64,000 nucleotides of DNA from Sulfuricurvum sp. (GCF_028681615.1 NZ_JAQUHV010000001.1:1-64000); one strand, 5' to 3'; counted from the first letter of the stretch, positions 51,428-61,059 are shown. The notes: generated from the letters alone by a model not told the origin. Numbers and translations: made by a program.

Positions 51428-52909
51428 ATGTTCTCGCGTGACAACCTCTTTTTCGGCGGTATTTTTGTCCTCATGACTACCATTTTTATGGTATGGGGCT
51501 TTAATTATCTCGCAAACAACCATACCCTTTTCATCATCGCAACCCTTTTTGGGATTTTTATGGCGTTTAACATCGGGGGTAATGATGTTGCCAACTCATT
51601 TGGCACAAGTGTCGGTGCTAAAACATTAACGGTCAAACAAGCACTTATGATCGCTTCAATCTTCGAGCTCGGGGGAGCGATGCTCGCAGGTGCGGCAGTA
51701 ACAGATACGATTCGCAAAGGGATTGTCGATATCTCAGCAATGGATTTTGATCCGATGCTTTTTGTTTTCGTCATGATGGGTTCACTCCTCTCTGCAGGGA
51801 CATGGTTGCTTTACGCATCAAGAAAAGGATACCCTGTCTCCACAACCCATGCTATTGTTGGAGGGATATTAGGGGGATCTATCGCCCTTGGATATGTAAC
51901 AATGCAAGCGGGTGAGTCGGTTTTCGGTCTGGTTCATTGGGACCAAATCACAAAAATTGCTATCAGTTGGGTCGTTTCACCGATTTTAGGTGGGATGGCA
52001 TCATATGGAATTTACTGGTATTTGAAAAGAAATATTTTGGATTACAACGATGCGGTCGAAGCCCATATGAATTCCATCAAAGAGCAACTGAGTGCCCTCA
52101 AAGCATCTCACAACGAAGAAACTGCCACATCCGAAGAAAAAGCAGCGTATCAAAACCAAGTTCATGAACTCAACCGACTCAAGAAAAAACAAAATGCTTT
52201 CTATGCTCTTCGTACGCATGCACCGATCGCAGCGGCATTCGGTACAGCGATGATTGCTGGAATGTTGTTGTTCAAAGGACTAAAAAATGCTCATCTCGGC
52301 TTGGATGACACCCAAATTTTTGTTCTCCTTGCCGTCCTTTCAACGCTGATGTACGGAGTTGTATATGCTATTATCAAAGTGATGCATAAAGATACTCCGC
52401 ATAAAGCAACCATGCGTGTCTTTAGCATGCTCCAAGTCCTGACGGCTTCTTCATTCGCGTTCAGTCACGGAGCTAATGACATCGCAAATGCGATCGGACC
52501 ATTTGCCGCAATTATCGATATCTTAGCGACAGGTCAGATCAATGCCGAGTCACCGGTACCGGTTATTGCCATGGCAACATTCGGTGTCGCTCTTGTTGCC
52601 GGTCTATGGTTTATCGGAAAAGAAGTTATCGATACCGTTGGAAGCCGCATTACAGAAATATTCCCTGTAACCGGTTTCGCAGCCGAACTGGGAGCAACGC
52701 TCGTTATTTTGCTCGCAACCAAGATGGGTATTCCCGTATCTTCAACCCATATTCTCGTCGGAGCGATCATCGGTATCGGAATGCTCAACCGCAATGCAAA
52801 CTGGGCGCTTATGCGTCCTATCGCAATGGCATGGATCATCACGCTCCCTGCGTCTGCAATTATGGCAGCACTCTTCTTCTTTATCCTCAAAATCGTATTT
52901 GGCTATTAA
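51428..52909 (+). CDS. pitA: PiT-family inorganic phosphate transporter
   Basis: 493 residues, about ten membrane spans with a long charged cytoplasmic loop (about 210-265, ALKASHNEETATSEEKAAYQ). The two signature motifs are GGNDVANSFGTSVGAKTL near residue 55 and SHGANDIANAIGPFAAI in the second half, which form an inverted repeat in the family. It brings in metal-phosphate with protons or sodium through the inner membrane. The Pho-box-like promoter suggests induction at low phosphate, which is unusual for a low-affinity PiT carrier. A stop-overlapping hairpin ends the gene. Confidence 0.92.
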   Translation: MFSRDNLFFGGIFVLMTTIFMVWGFNYLANNHTLFIIATLFGIFMAFNIGGNDVANSFGTSVGAKTLTVKQALMIASIFELGGAMLAGAAVTDTIRKGIVDISAMDFDPMLFVFVMMGSLLSAGTWLLYASRKGYPVSTTHAIVGGILGGSIALGYVTMQAGESVFGLVHWDQITKIAISWVVSPILGGMASYGIYWYLKRNILDYNDAVEAHMNSIKEQLSALKASHNEETATSEEKAAYQNQVHELNRLKKKQNAFYALRTHAPIAAAFGTAMIAGMLLFKGLKNAHLGLDDTQIFVLLAVLSTLMYGVVYAIIKVMHKDTPHKATMRVFSMLQVLTASSFAFSHGANDIANAIGPFAAIIDILATGQINAESPVPVIAMATFGVALVAGLWFIGKEVIDTVGSRITEIFPVTGFAAELGATLVILLATKMGIPVSSTHILVGAIIGIGMLNRNANWALMRPIAMAWIITLPASAIMAALFFFILKIVFGY

Positions 52910-52918
52910 GCCAAATAC
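52895..52918 (+). terminator. hairpin overlapping the PiT stop codon
   Basis: GTATTTGGCT / AGCCAAATAC, ten perfect pairs with an ATTA loop. The stop codon TAA lies in the loop and first base of the second arm. It is followed by a T-rich stretch. Confidence 0.65.
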
Positions 52919-53060
52919 CTCTCACATATTTATTTTCCTATTCTGCCCAATCAAATTTATACATCAGTAATGATTCCGTTTCGGTTTATGATTCTCTGTC
53001 TTTGAGTGGGAGGATGCGGATAGTGTGAAGGGGAGCAGATTTACTTCCCCTTATGGAGTA

Positions 53061-53909
53061 TTATTGAGGCTTTTTGATTTTACCTAATGCATCTAATACG
53101 GTTTGTTGTTTTTGCGGTTCAACTGCTTTTTTATCTGATACAAACATATAAAATTCGACACGTCGATTTTTGACACGATCTTCTTCACGGGCGTTGGATG
53201 CAATCGGATTTGAGGAACCGAAACCTGCTGAAGATAAGCGATCTGCACTGACCCCGTCACGAATCAATTCTCTGACTACGTTTGCAGCCCGTGCACTTGA
53301 TAATTCCAAATTATCTTGATATCGTCCACCGGCAGGAAGTTGTGCATTATCAGTATAGCCCCTGACGGAAATATCAACCGACGCCGGTAACGTATTAATG
53401 ATTTCAGCAATACGTCTCAGGAACATGTGTTTTTCTTCATCATCAATCGTCGCATCAGAACCGCGAAACGGCACACTAACCGGTAATTTCAATAACACAC
53501 CGTCTATCGTTTCATCCAATGGCCCGGCACCGCTTCCGGTTTGGTCACCCATATCTTGCTGAAGTTTGCTCATCATTTTTTCAATCGATTGCTGGACCTG
53601 AGGATCACCTGTTAAAAGTGCCCCACCCTCTGAAACCGGCATTTGCCCTGATGGATTAGCCGAAGCGTCCGGTACCGGCTTTACCTCTGCTTCCATCGGA
53701 ACTACAGGGCTGGTTGTTTCAGGTGCCGGAGCATAATCGTAGATTTTAACAAACTCCTCTTTTACCGCTCGGAGCTTTTCTTTATTGACAGAGGCTATCG
53801 CGTAAAGTGCAATAAAAAGTGCCAACAAGAGACTGAAAAAGTCGGCCGTCGGAACCGCCCATTTTTCCCCTGCAGGACATTCACATTTTTTACATTTTTT
53901 CTTGCCCAT
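53061..53909 (-). CDS. motB: flagellar motor stator protein MotB
   Basis: 282 residues. The short cytoplasmic N-terminus is Lys/Cys-rich (GKKKCKKCECPAGEKW). One membrane span follows, with the proton-carrying Asp in VPTADFFSLLLALFIALYAI (about 22-41), a flexible periplasmic plug region (60-120), and an OmpA-like peptidoglycan-binding domain (about 140-270, VDISVRGYTDNAQLPAG and AGFGSSNPIASN). It anchors the stator to the wall. It sits 11 bases after motA. The four-cysteine cluster at the N-terminus is unusual. Confidence 0.92.
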   Translation of the reverse strand: MGKKKCKKCECPAGEKWAVPTADFFSLLLALFIALYAIASVNKEKLRAVKEEFVKIYDYAPAPETTSPVVPMEAEVKPVPDASANPSGQMPVSEGGALLTGDPQVQQSIEKMMSKLQQDMGDQTGSGAGPLDETIDGVLLKLPVSVPFRGSDATIDDEEKHMFLRRIAEIINTLPASVDISVRGYTDNAQLPAGGRYQDNLELSSARAANVVRELIRDGVSADRLSSAGFGSSNPIASNAREEDRVKNRRVEFYMFVSDKKAVEPQKQQTVLDALGKIKKPQ

Positions 53910-53920
53910 TTATTGTCTCA

Positions 53921-54691
53921 TCAATTAAACTGACTGTGTTTCTCTTCCACAGGTGAAAGGAAATTAAGCAATTTGGCTTCTAATGTGCGTGGATTATCAC
54001 CATGTACAATTCCGATGATCCCCTCTAGCATCATTTTTTGTTCTTTTACAACGTGATGTGCTTTGGCTTTCAGTTTATTTCCCATAGGCCCGATCAAAAC
54101 GTATGCACTGAAAATCCCGGTTACAGTCGCCGTAAATGCCCCAGCGATCCCCTCAGCCATTTCTGCTGGACTATCGAGTTTTTGAAGTGCTAGAATAAGC
54201 CCCAAGACTGCCCCTACTAGACCCAAAACGGGAGATGTCTCACCGGCAAGGATCCAATAATGCGCACATCCATGATAATATTCTTCAGTCTCTTCGATTA
54301 CTTGTTCAAGGGTTTCGGAAATCGTATGTATTTCATTTCCGTCAACGGCCATGCTAAGACCCTGTTTCAAAAAGGCGTTATCAAGTTGTGCAACTTTTTG
54401 CTCCAGCGATAATAAACCGTCACGACGCGCCATAATGGAGAGGTCAACGATCTCTTTAATCCGTTCATGCAGATTCACCTGAGATTTTTTGAAAATCATA
54501 CCGAGACTTTTAAATGCCCCTTTGACATGCTCGACATCTGTACTGACCATCGATGCTAAAAGAGTTGTCGGCATGATAATAATAAGCGATGTGATATGGA
54601 CAACATGTACAGGATTTCCACCCTCCATCAAGTCCCCGATAGAAATAGTGGTAATAGCGCCTAAGATTCCTAAAATGACCGTTAAATCCAC
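53921..54691 (-). CDS. motA: flagellar motor stator protein MotA
   Basis: 256 residues from a GTG start with AGAAGGAG. Four membrane spans, with spans 3 and 4 at about 150-205 holding the functional proline (AGETSPVLGLVGAVLGLILAL) and ATVTGIFSAYVLIGPMGNKL. The cytoplasmic loop with charged residues for rotor contact lies at about 75-140. Together with MotB it forms the proton channel that drives flagellar rotation. Upstream on the minus strand is a possible -10 (TACAAT, 54753-54758). No sodium-type signature was looked at in detail, so the ion is assumed to be a proton. Confidence 0.92.
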   Translation of the reverse strand: MDLTVILGILGAITTISIGDLMEGGNPVHVVHITSLIIIMPTTLLASMVSTDVEHVKGAFKSLGMIFKKSQVNLHERIKEIVDLSIMARRDGLLSLEQKVAQLDNAFLKQGLSMAVDGNEIHTISETLEQVIEETEEYYHGCAHYWILAGETSPVLGLVGAVLGLILALQKLDSPAEMAEGIAGAFTATVTGIFSAYVLIGPMGNKLKAKAHHVVKEQKMMLEGIIGIVHGDNPRTLEAKLLNFLSPVEEKHSQFN

Positions 54692-54791
54692 GTGACTCCT
54701 TCTCGCTTAAGGTAACTTCTATCCGTATGGCGCTACCTTGCCTAATTTGTCGATTGTACCTTGTTTTCACTAAAAATTGTCAAAATCCAAC

Positions 54792-55955
54792 CTATTTTCC
54801 ACCTATATTTCGGTTGAAAAATGAAAATAAAATCTTAATTGTAATCATTAAAAATATTGCACTCCCCATACTTGCTACGATAAATGCGTAATACTCTTCA
54901 TGACTTATTGCATGAGCATGATATCCGAGAGTTGCAATCGCTACCAAAAAGGTAAGTGGCATTGAGTTAGACAAAGAAAATAATAACGCGTTTTTAAACC
55001 CGAAATAGCCGGTAAATGCACTGACTCCGGCTATCAAGCGGATGGATACGATTCCGATCGCAATAACAAGCGCCGATTCCAAAATCATCGGATCCGAAAA
55101 AGCGTCCAATGAAAGAGTTGAGCCGACATGGATAAAAAAAATGGGGACCAAAAACCCAAATCCGAACGATGAAAGTTTTTCAGGAAGCTCTATCTTATGT
55201 TTAAAATAGGTTGTGATCAGCATCCCTGCTAGAAATGCTCCCAAAATTGCATCGATTTTAAAATGGAGCATTACCCCGATTAAGATAAAAAGCAAAGCCA
55301 TAGAAAAACGGACATCCTGGTCTTTACTGTCTTCCATCGGCATAATGAGCGTTTTGAGTCCGGGATACCACCAAAAAAGAATTCGTATTCCCCGGAAAAA
55401 GAGGACAAAACCGATCAAAAAACCGATCAAGACGAGCAGCGTAAAGAAAAAATCGATATTAAATCCGTACGTCAACCCCCCGTTAAGTACCGTCATTGCC
55501 AAAATACTGATCAGTTCTCCGACAATACCGATATTCAGAGCCAACGCAAGCCAAGGTTCATTTCGACCGTATTCTTTGATCAATGCCATCAACATCCCGA
55601 GAGAAAATATCGGAAATGAGACCATGTAGACAGAGCTTAGGTGAAAATACGCAACCAATCCGAAGGAAAAACCGTACACCATGACGAAAAAAAGTGCCGT
55701 TCGCCGAATGAGCGATTTTTTCTCAAACTGGAATCCTTTAAGATCGACTTCCATCCCCGCTAAAAACATCAGATACAAAAATCCGACTTCGGCAATAATT
55801 TTAAAGAGTTCATTTTCCACTAAAAATCCGAAATATGCGGCAAAACTTCCCATCATGATCTCGACAACGACAACCGGAATTCTGCTGACGCGGGACAAAA
55901 ACGGAGAGAGCAATACCAAAAGCGATAGTGTGATAATTACGACTGTATTACTCAC
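54792..55955 (-). CDS. Kef/CPA2-type cation:proton antiporter membrane protein
   Basis: 387 residues, about eleven to twelve hydrophobic helices and no soluble regulatory domain (no RCK/TrkA-N part). Typical segments are FLYLMFLAGMEVDLKGF, KIDAILGAFLAGMLIT and SFGFGFLVPIFFIHVGSTL. It probably exchanges potassium or sodium for protons across the inner membrane; the ion cannot be told from sequence. Its stop is downstream of folP by two bases, so it is transcribed with the folP-holB group. Confidence 0.85.
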   Translation of the reverse strand: MSNTVVIITLSLLVLLSPFLSRVSRIPVVVVEIMMGSFAAYFGFLVENELFKIIAEVGFLYLMFLAGMEVDLKGFQFEKKSLIRRTALFFVMVYGFSFGLVAYFHLSSVYMVSFPIFSLGMLMALIKEYGRNEPWLALALNIGIVGELISILAMTVLNGGLTYGFNIDFFFTLLVLIGFLIGFVLFFRGIRILFWWYPGLKTLIMPMEDSKDQDVRFSMALLFILIGVMLHFKIDAILGAFLAGMLITTYFKHKIELPEKLSSFGFGFLVPIFFIHVGSTLSLDAFSDPMILESALVIAIGIVSIRLIAGVSAFTGYFGFKNALLFSLSNSMPLTFLVAIATLGYHAHAISHEEYYAFIVASMGSAIFLMITIKILFSFFNRNIGGK

Positions 55956-55957
55956 AG

Positions 55958-57097
55958 TTAGCCCCTCAACGCTTTCCAGACATTTATTGCCTGTGCATGT
56001 TCTTTTACATCATGCACCCGCACGATGGAAGCACCCTGCTCTATCGCTTTGAGATGAATTGCCAAAGATCCTGCCAATCGTTCGTCACTGCTTGATGGAG
56101 AAATCGCATCAATCATTGATTTTCGACTTGCTCCCACCAACATTTTTTTTCCTAAACGAAGAAAATGACTTTGATTGGTTATCAGTGAGAGATTATCTTC
56201 CAACCGCTTTCCGAAACCGATACCGCAATCTAAGATAATTTCTTTAATGCCATACGATTCCGCTTTTGCAATCCGCTCACGGAAAAAATGTTCTACATCA
56301 GCAATGACGGAGAAATAGGCAGGATTTTCCTGCATATTTACAGGCTCACCCTGCATATGCATGATGACTGCCGTCGCACCGTAACTGCCGCACAGCCGGG
56401 CAACCTCATCGTTTGCCAATCCTGTGATGTCATTGATTATCGTAAATCCTCTCTCCAAGGCATATGAGATTACTTCCGGTTCATAACTGTCTAGACTGAA
56501 TGTTGTTTTCTCATATAACCGCTGCTCGTACAGTGCATCGATAATAGGACGAACCCGTCGCAGTTCTTCTTCCGCACTTACAGCTACACTACCAGGGCGG
56601 CTCGATACACCACCCAAATCGATGATGTCAGCTCCCTCTTGAATCATCGTCTCAATCCGTTTTATGGCTTGACTACCCTGAAACCGGCTGGCATGATAGA
56701 AACTGTCATCATTGGCGTTGAGTATTCCCATGATGGAGACCCTGTTTTCGTACTTTAAATGACAAAAGCTCTCCAACTCCATGGAAAGCTGTTTGAGTCC
56801 GAATGGTTGCGCTTTCTCTTTTTTGACGAGTTGTTGAAGTTGACGCTCGGATGCAATCAGTAAAACATCTACACGAGGAGTTAATGCCGTTACTGTCCCT
56901 TTAGGAACAGCCAGATCGGCACCGATACTCAGGGCATCTTGTTTGAGAATATTGGCAGCACCCACATGCAGATCTCGAATCCGGATCAGATGAAGGGAGC
57001 CTTTGTCTTCTAAAATAGAGATACCGCCACCGTCTACTCCTAACGTTTTCAGTTCGCGACGGAGATCTATCGTATTAGAAAGTTTCTCAACGACCAC
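55958..57097 (-). CDS. folP: dihydropteroate synthase with N-terminal extension
   Basis: 379 residues, about 100 more than E. coli FolP because of an N-terminal extension (1-115). The TIM-barrel core has MGILNANDDSFYHASRFQG, where the usual sequence is GILNVTPDSF, GADIIDLGGVSSRPGS, GIGFGKRLEDNL and VGASRKSMIDA. It joins p-aminobenzoate to the pterin pyrophosphate. Helicobacter FolP has a similarly extended form. It overlaps holB by 11 bases. Sulfonamide sites differ from E. coli at the first motif. Confidence 0.92.
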   Translation of the reverse strand: MVVEKLSNTIDLRRELKTLGVDGGGISILEDKGSLHLIRIRDLHVGAANILKQDALSIGADLAVPKGTVTALTPRVDVLLIASERQLQQLVKKEKAQPFGLKQLSMELESFCHLKYENRVSIMGILNANDDSFYHASRFQGSQAIKRIETMIQEGADIIDLGGVSSRPGSVAVSAEEELRRVRPIIDALYEQRLYEKTTFSLDSYEPEVISYALERGFTIINDITGLANDEVARLCGSYGATAVIMHMQGEPVNMQENPAYFSVIADVEHFFRERIAKAESYGIKEIILDCGIGFGKRLEDNLSLITNQSHFLRLGKKMLVGASRKSMIDAISPSSSDERLAGSLAIHLKAIEQGASIVRVHDVKEHAQAINVWKALRG

Positions 57098-57710
57098 GTT
57101 TGACCTCTTTGAGAAAATTCATCAAAACCATGACCAAGACACTTTGGAAACGGCTGTTAAGTTCGATGAGTCGAAGTGCCTTATCAAATCCCTCCAGCTG
57201 CGATGAAGTCAGAGGAAGCTTTTCGATGTGAATTGCCTGATGCATGAGTTGCTCGATAAGAGCTTTGGCTTCATGTTTTTTCAGACGGTCGTGTTCTTTG
57301 ACAAAGGCAAACAGTCCGGAAAGATCAAGATTTTTTAAAGTGATCGGCAAAAGCTCATAAATACGTTCATGATGTTCTTGTGTCATAGTGAGCCGTGAAC
57401 GGACGGTTGGTAAAAATGTACTTTTATTAGGTGCTATCAGAATAAAAACAATATTTCTCGGAGGTTCTTCGAGGATTTTAAGCAGAGCATTTTGTGCCGG
57501 AACCGTGAAACTTTTAGCTCCGAGAATCAGTGTTTTTGTATTCTCTTCGCTTTTATACGCTTCGGAAATCACCTCTTTGGCATCTTCGATCTTAAAATCA
57601 TCTCTCATAAAAGTGACACAGCGCAAAGGGTGTAAAGACTCCTCTATCTCTCTGGCCCGCTCTTCCAGCTCCGCTGTTATGAGGATTCCGCCCCGTTCAC
57701 TCGCGAACAT
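57087..57710 (-). CDS. holB: DNA polymerase III delta-prime subunit
   Basis: About 207 residues from ATG 57710 (GGGGAG site); a longer start at 57734 is possible but overlaps hobA by 38 bases. This is shorter than E. coli HolB and corresponds to the reduced delta-prime of Helicobacter. The clamp-loader AAA+ fold is recognisable from ILGAKSFTVPAQNALLKILE and PTVRSRL (sensor region); the P-loop lysine is missing, as usual for delta-prime, which does not hydrolyse ATP. It lies between hobA and folP, as in H. pylori HP1230-HP1232. Confidence 0.88.
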   Translation of the reverse strand: MFASERGGILITAELEERAREIEESLHPLRCVTFMRDDFKIEDAKEVISEAYKSEENTKTLILGAKSFTVPAQNALLKILEEPPRNIVFILIAPNKSTFLPTVRSRLTMTQEHHERIYELLPITLKNLDLSGLFAFVKEHDRLKKHEAKALIEQLMHQAIHIEKLPLTSSQLEGFDKALRLIELNSRFQSVLVMVLMNFLKEVKRGR

Positions 57711-58245
57711 TAATCTCCCCGAACAATACGGCACTCAGCGTTTTATCAAAAAGGCGGTAAAGTTGCAGTAGTTTGATATCAATAAGAGGATCATGCGAAC
57801 GCAACACCAAAGCGTTTTGAAACCGTTCATCCATGATCCATAATAAACTATGGGTACTCCGTTTCGCGATATCTGCACGACGGTCATCCCCTTTTCCGAT
57901 ATACCAAAAAAGGTACTCACCTTTAAAGGTAATATCGAGCATATCGCCGAGCATATCAATGGATTCACCTCCACTCATCGAATCATAATGAGGATAGAGG
58001 GCATCGATACAGACGATAGGGATTAACGGTCGGTCAGGAGAACGTTTATTGAGGGATGTGGTAATGTAATGGGCAAACCATTTTCGGTCTTGATCGGTGA
58101 TCAAAACAAGACTTTTGCCACCCATCATTTGATCCATAGCATTAGCGATAGCCGGAGTCCATTCGAAACGCTGTTCTTCGAACCAGCTCATCGATGCCCC
58201 TTCGGAGCGAATCGACTCTAATGTCCATTGATCAAATTGACGCAC
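57697..58245 (-). CDS. hobA: DnaA-binding replication initiation protein HobA
   Basis: 182 residues. HobA (H. pylori HP1230) is a Campylobacterota-specific protein that binds domain I-II of DnaA and helps assemble it at the origin. It has a sugar isomerase (SIS)-like fold by structure. Here the protein begins RQFDQWTLESIRSEGASMSW and the context lysC-hobA-holB-folP is the same as in H. pylori, which carries most of the assignment. Its neighbours overlap at both ends. Its Arg/Asp residues for DnaA contact cannot be identified by eye. Confidence 0.88.
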   Translation of the reverse strand: MRQFDQWTLESIRSEGASMSWFEEQRFEWTPAIANAMDQMMGGKSLVLITDQDRKWFAHYITTSLNKRSPDRPLIPIVCIDALYPHYDSMSGGESIDMLGDMLDITFKGEYLFWYIGKGDDRRADIAKRSTHSLLWIMDERFQNALVLRSHDPLIDIKLLQLYRLFDKTLSAVLFGEINVRE

Positions 58246-59456
58246 TATTGATCCAATGCGTAAGCGCTGTGAAGCGAACGAACCGAAAGCTCCGCATATT
58301 TTTCATCGATTACCATCGATACTTTAATCTCTGAGGTCGAAATCATCATAATGTTAATGTTCTCTTTAGCCATCGTTTGGAACGCTTTTGCCGCTACTCC
58401 CGTATGTGATTTCATACCGACACCGACGATAGATACTTTACAAATATTTTCGTCGTAACCGACTTCTTTGATTTCATCATTGGCAATAAAGGTTTCAACC
58501 ACTTTCTTCGCATCAATAAGCTCTGTTTTCGGAACGGTAAAATCGAGGTTGGTTTTACCGTCATGTCCTGACGTTTGGATAATCATATCGATGTTGACGC
58601 TATTGTCTGCCAAACGGGTAAAAATATCCGAAGCGATTCCCGGACGGTCAATAACACCGCTGAGTGATACACGTGCTTGGTTTTTATCGAGTGCGATTCC
58701 GCTGACAAGTGGTTGTTCCATAATATTCTCTTCCTTTGTGATAAGTGTCCCTTCCGCATCACTAAAGCTGGAACGGGTAACAAGATTTACATTTAATTTT
58801 TTTGCAAGTTCAACAGAACGGTTTTGGAGTACTTTGGCTCCCAAAGAGGCGAGTTCAAGCATCTCGTCATAGCTGATTTTATCCATTTTGCGTGCTTTTG
58901 GCTCGATACGAGGGTCTGTAGTGTAAATACCGTCAACATCGGTATAAATCTCACATAAATCAGCTTTCAACGCACCGGCAACCGCAACAGCGGAAAGATC
59001 CGAGCCTCCGCGTCCGAGGGTGGTCACCTGACCGCTTTCGCTTACCCCCTGGAACCCTGCTACAACGACCACTTTTCCCTCTGCAAGTGCCGCATGCATT
59101 GCGGAGGGGTCAATACTCTCTATTCGTGCTTTCGTGTGGATACTATCCGTCACGATTCCGGCACGACGACCGCTCATCGACGTTGCTTTATGCCCCATAG
59201 CGTTCAGTGCAATGGAGAGCAAAGCCGCTGTAACCCGTTCACCTGAACTTAGAAGCATATCGACTTCGCTTCGCTCCGGCGACGCTGTATAGTGTTCCGC
59301 GTACGAAATCAGTTTGTTTGTTTCACCGCTCATTGCCGAAACTACGACAACAACTTGATGCCCCTCATTAAGCGTTTGGGCGACACGGTTGGCAACGTTT
59401 TGGATACGCTCCAAATCCCCGACACTGGTGCCGCCGAATTTTTGAACAATTAGCAT
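58245..59456 (-). CDS. lysC: aspartate kinase
   Basis: 403 residues. First step of the aspartate pathway (Lys, Thr, Met). The kinase domain starts QKFGGTSVGDLERIQNVA, with VVSAMSGETNKLI, the GRGGSDLSAVAVAGAL loop and TDVDGIYTTDPRI. A C-terminal pair of ACT domains (about 265-403) gives feedback control, with GVIDRPGIASDIFTRLADNS and MKSHTGVAAKAFQTMAKENI. It directly abuts rppH and hobA with start/stop overlaps, in the order known from Helicobacter. Confidence 0.96.
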   Translation of the reverse strand: MLIVQKFGGTSVGDLERIQNVANRVAQTLNEGHQVVVVVSAMSGETNKLISYAEHYTASPERSEVDMLLSSGERVTAALLSIALNAMGHKATSMSGRRAGIVTDSIHTKARIESIDPSAMHAALAEGKVVVVAGFQGVSESGQVTTLGRGGSDLSAVAVAGALKADLCEIYTDVDGIYTTDPRIEPKARKMDKISYDEMLELASLGAKVLQNRSVELAKKLNVNLVTRSSFSDAEGTLITKEENIMEQPLVSGIALDKNQARVSLSGVIDRPGIASDIFTRLADNSVNIDMIIQTSGHDGKTNLDFTVPKTELIDAKKVVETFIANDEIKEVGYDENICKVSIVGVGMKSHTGVAAKAFQTMAKENINIMMISTSEIKVSMVIDEKYAELSVRSLHSAYALDQ

Positions 59457-59926
59457 TACAGATACCCCTTGGTTCTAAAATAGGAAATGACACGTTCATA
59501 GACCGGTTTTTTGAAATGGGCGATATGGGTAAGTAACTCATCGATAGCAACAAAACGATAAGCTTTAAATTCAGGATGTTTGGTATCCAAATCGATTTTA
59601 GCCCCTTTTTTCAAACGCACTAAATAATAACGCTGTTTTTGACCTACATACGGAGCCATTTTTGCCGCTACGTGTGAAGGAAAATCATACGCAATCCATT
59701 CAGGATATTCTGCAACAATCTCTATCTTATTGGTACCAATCTCTTCTTCGAGTTCCCGAAACAGGGCTTCTTCACTCGATTCGCCCTCATCAATTCCCCC
59801 TTGGGGAAACTGCCAAACCCCCACCAAATCACTCCGTTCGGCGATAAAAACATCTTTGATCTCAGGATACTCATGAGAGACAATAATCGCCGCCACATTC
59901 GGTCGGTAGAACTTTTTTTCGGTCAT
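59456..59926 (-). CDS. rppH: RNA pyrophosphohydrolase / Nudix hydrolase
   Basis: 156 residues with a clear Nudix box, [20 protein letters not shown] followed by IG. It starts [20 protein letters not shown] and contains QFPQGG. RppH removes pyrophosphate from the 5' end of mRNA and hydrolyses diadenosine polyphosphates. Located directly before lysC, as in H. pylori and C. jejuni. A possible -10 (TACAAT, 59958-59963) on the minus strand precedes it, making it the first gene of the rppH-lysC-hobA-holB-folP-antiporter run. Confidence 0.93.
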   Translation of the reverse strand: MTEKKFYRPNVAAIIVSHEYPEIKDVFIAERSDLVGVWQFPQGGIDEGESSEEALFRELEEEIGTNKIEIVAEYPEWIAYDFPSHVAAKMAPYVGQKQRYYLVRLKKGAKIDLDTKHPEFKAYRFVAIDELLTHIAHFKKPVYERVISYFRTKGYL

Positions 59927-59985
59927 TCACCATCTTCTTCGTATATTTTAAAGAGGTATTGTAAACTATTCGCTATTAAAAATAC

Positions 59986-59991
59986 TATAAT
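59986..59991 (+). promoter_or_regulatory. -10 element placing hemW as a leaderless transcript
   Basis: TATAAT ends only six bases before the hemW ATG at 59998, so transcription would start at or near the A of the ATG. No Shine-Dalgarno sequence is present in between (TCTCAAT). Confidence 0.55.
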
Positions 59992-59997
59992 CTCAAT

Positions 59998-61059
59998 ATG
60001 CTTTTATATATTCATATCCCTTTTTGCGATAGCAAATGCTCCTACTGTGCGTTTAATTCGTATGTTGATAAATTTTCCCTGCGCGAAGCGTACATGAATG
60101 CCCTTGTCTCACAACTCGAGACAGAACTCATCCGCTTTAACGTCAGTCGAGATAATCCTATCGAAACGGTATTTATCGGAGGGGGTACCCCTTCTACGGT
60201 CGAGCCATCTTTATACCGTCCGATTTTTGCAATGATAGAGCCTTATCTTGCTGATAAATGCGAGATCACATCCGAAGCCAATCCTAACAGTGCGACACGT
60301 TCTTGGCTGGAAGGGATGTATGAGCTGGGAGTCAACCGACTCAGTTTCGGAGTTCAGAGTTTTAATAATGAAAAATTAAAAACACTTGGCCGTGCTCATC
60401 ATACCCAGCATGCACTCGAAGCCATCCGTACCGCTTCGGCTATCGGGTATAAACATCTCAGTATCGATTTGATTTACGGTGTTCGCGAAGATACGAAAGC
60501 CCTCTTAAAAGCGGATATTGATCAAGCTCTACTCCTCCCGATCGATCATATCAGCCTTTATGCCCTTACAATAGAAGAGAATACGCTATTTGAAAAAACC
60601 CCTGAACTTGCTCAAGAAGAGTTGGATCTGACGCAATGGCTGTTTCACACCCTCCGTGAAAACGGATTTAACCAATACGAAATTTCCAATTTCGGAAAAT
60701 ACCGTTCCATTCACAATATCGGGTATTGGGAACACAAACCCTACATCGGTCTGGGTTCGGGTGCCGTCGGGTTTTTAGACAATCAACGCTATTATCCCTC
60801 GACGTCTGTCGAGCACTACATCCAAAATCCTTTAGAGATGACGATTGAAACGATCGAATCCGATGCATTGCTCAGTGAAAAACTCTTTTTAGGTTTTCGC
60901 AGTTGTGTCGGTGTAGAAGAGAGTCTGTTGAGTCAAAAACAAAAAAATCATGCGCAACTGCTCGCCAAAGAGGGGATGATTTATCTGCATGAGGGTCGCT
61001 ATTTCAATAACGATTTTTTATTAGCCGATGAAATCGCACTGAGAGTAGAAGGGTTTTAA
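59998..61059 (+). CDS. hemW: HemW, radical SAM haem chaperone (formerly HemN-like)
   Basis: 353 residues. The motif PFCDSKCSYCAFNSY holds the 4Fe-4S cysteines (Cys10, Cys14, Cys17, CX3CX2C), the pattern shared by HemN and HemW. Length and the segments TVFIGGGTPSTVEPSLYRPI, EITSEANPNS and RLSFGVQSFNNEKLKTLGR fit HemW. HemW traffics haem and often is misannotated as coproporphyrinogen oxidase; the N-terminal additional motif of HemN is absent. H. pylori has the same gene near this locus. Its promoter arrangement suggests leaderless translation. Haem-dependent sensors and enzymes in this organism are plausible clients. Confidence 0.9.
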   Translation: MLLYIHIPFCDSKCSYCAFNSYVDKFSLREAYMNALVSQLETELIRFNVSRDNPIETVFIGGGTPSTVEPSLYRPIFAMIEPYLADKCEITSEANPNSATRSWLEGMYELGVNRLSFGVQSFNNEKLKTLGRAHHTQHALEAIRTASAIGYKHLSIDLIYGVREDTKALLKADIDQALLLPIDHISLYALTIEENTLFEKTPELAQEELDLTQWLFHTLRENGFNQYEISNFGKYRSIHNIGYWEHKPYIGLGSGAVGFLDNQRYYPSTSVEHYIQNPLEMTIETIESDALLSEKLFLGFRSCVGVEESLLSQKQKNHAQLLAKEGMIYLHEGRYFNNDFLLADEIALRVEGF

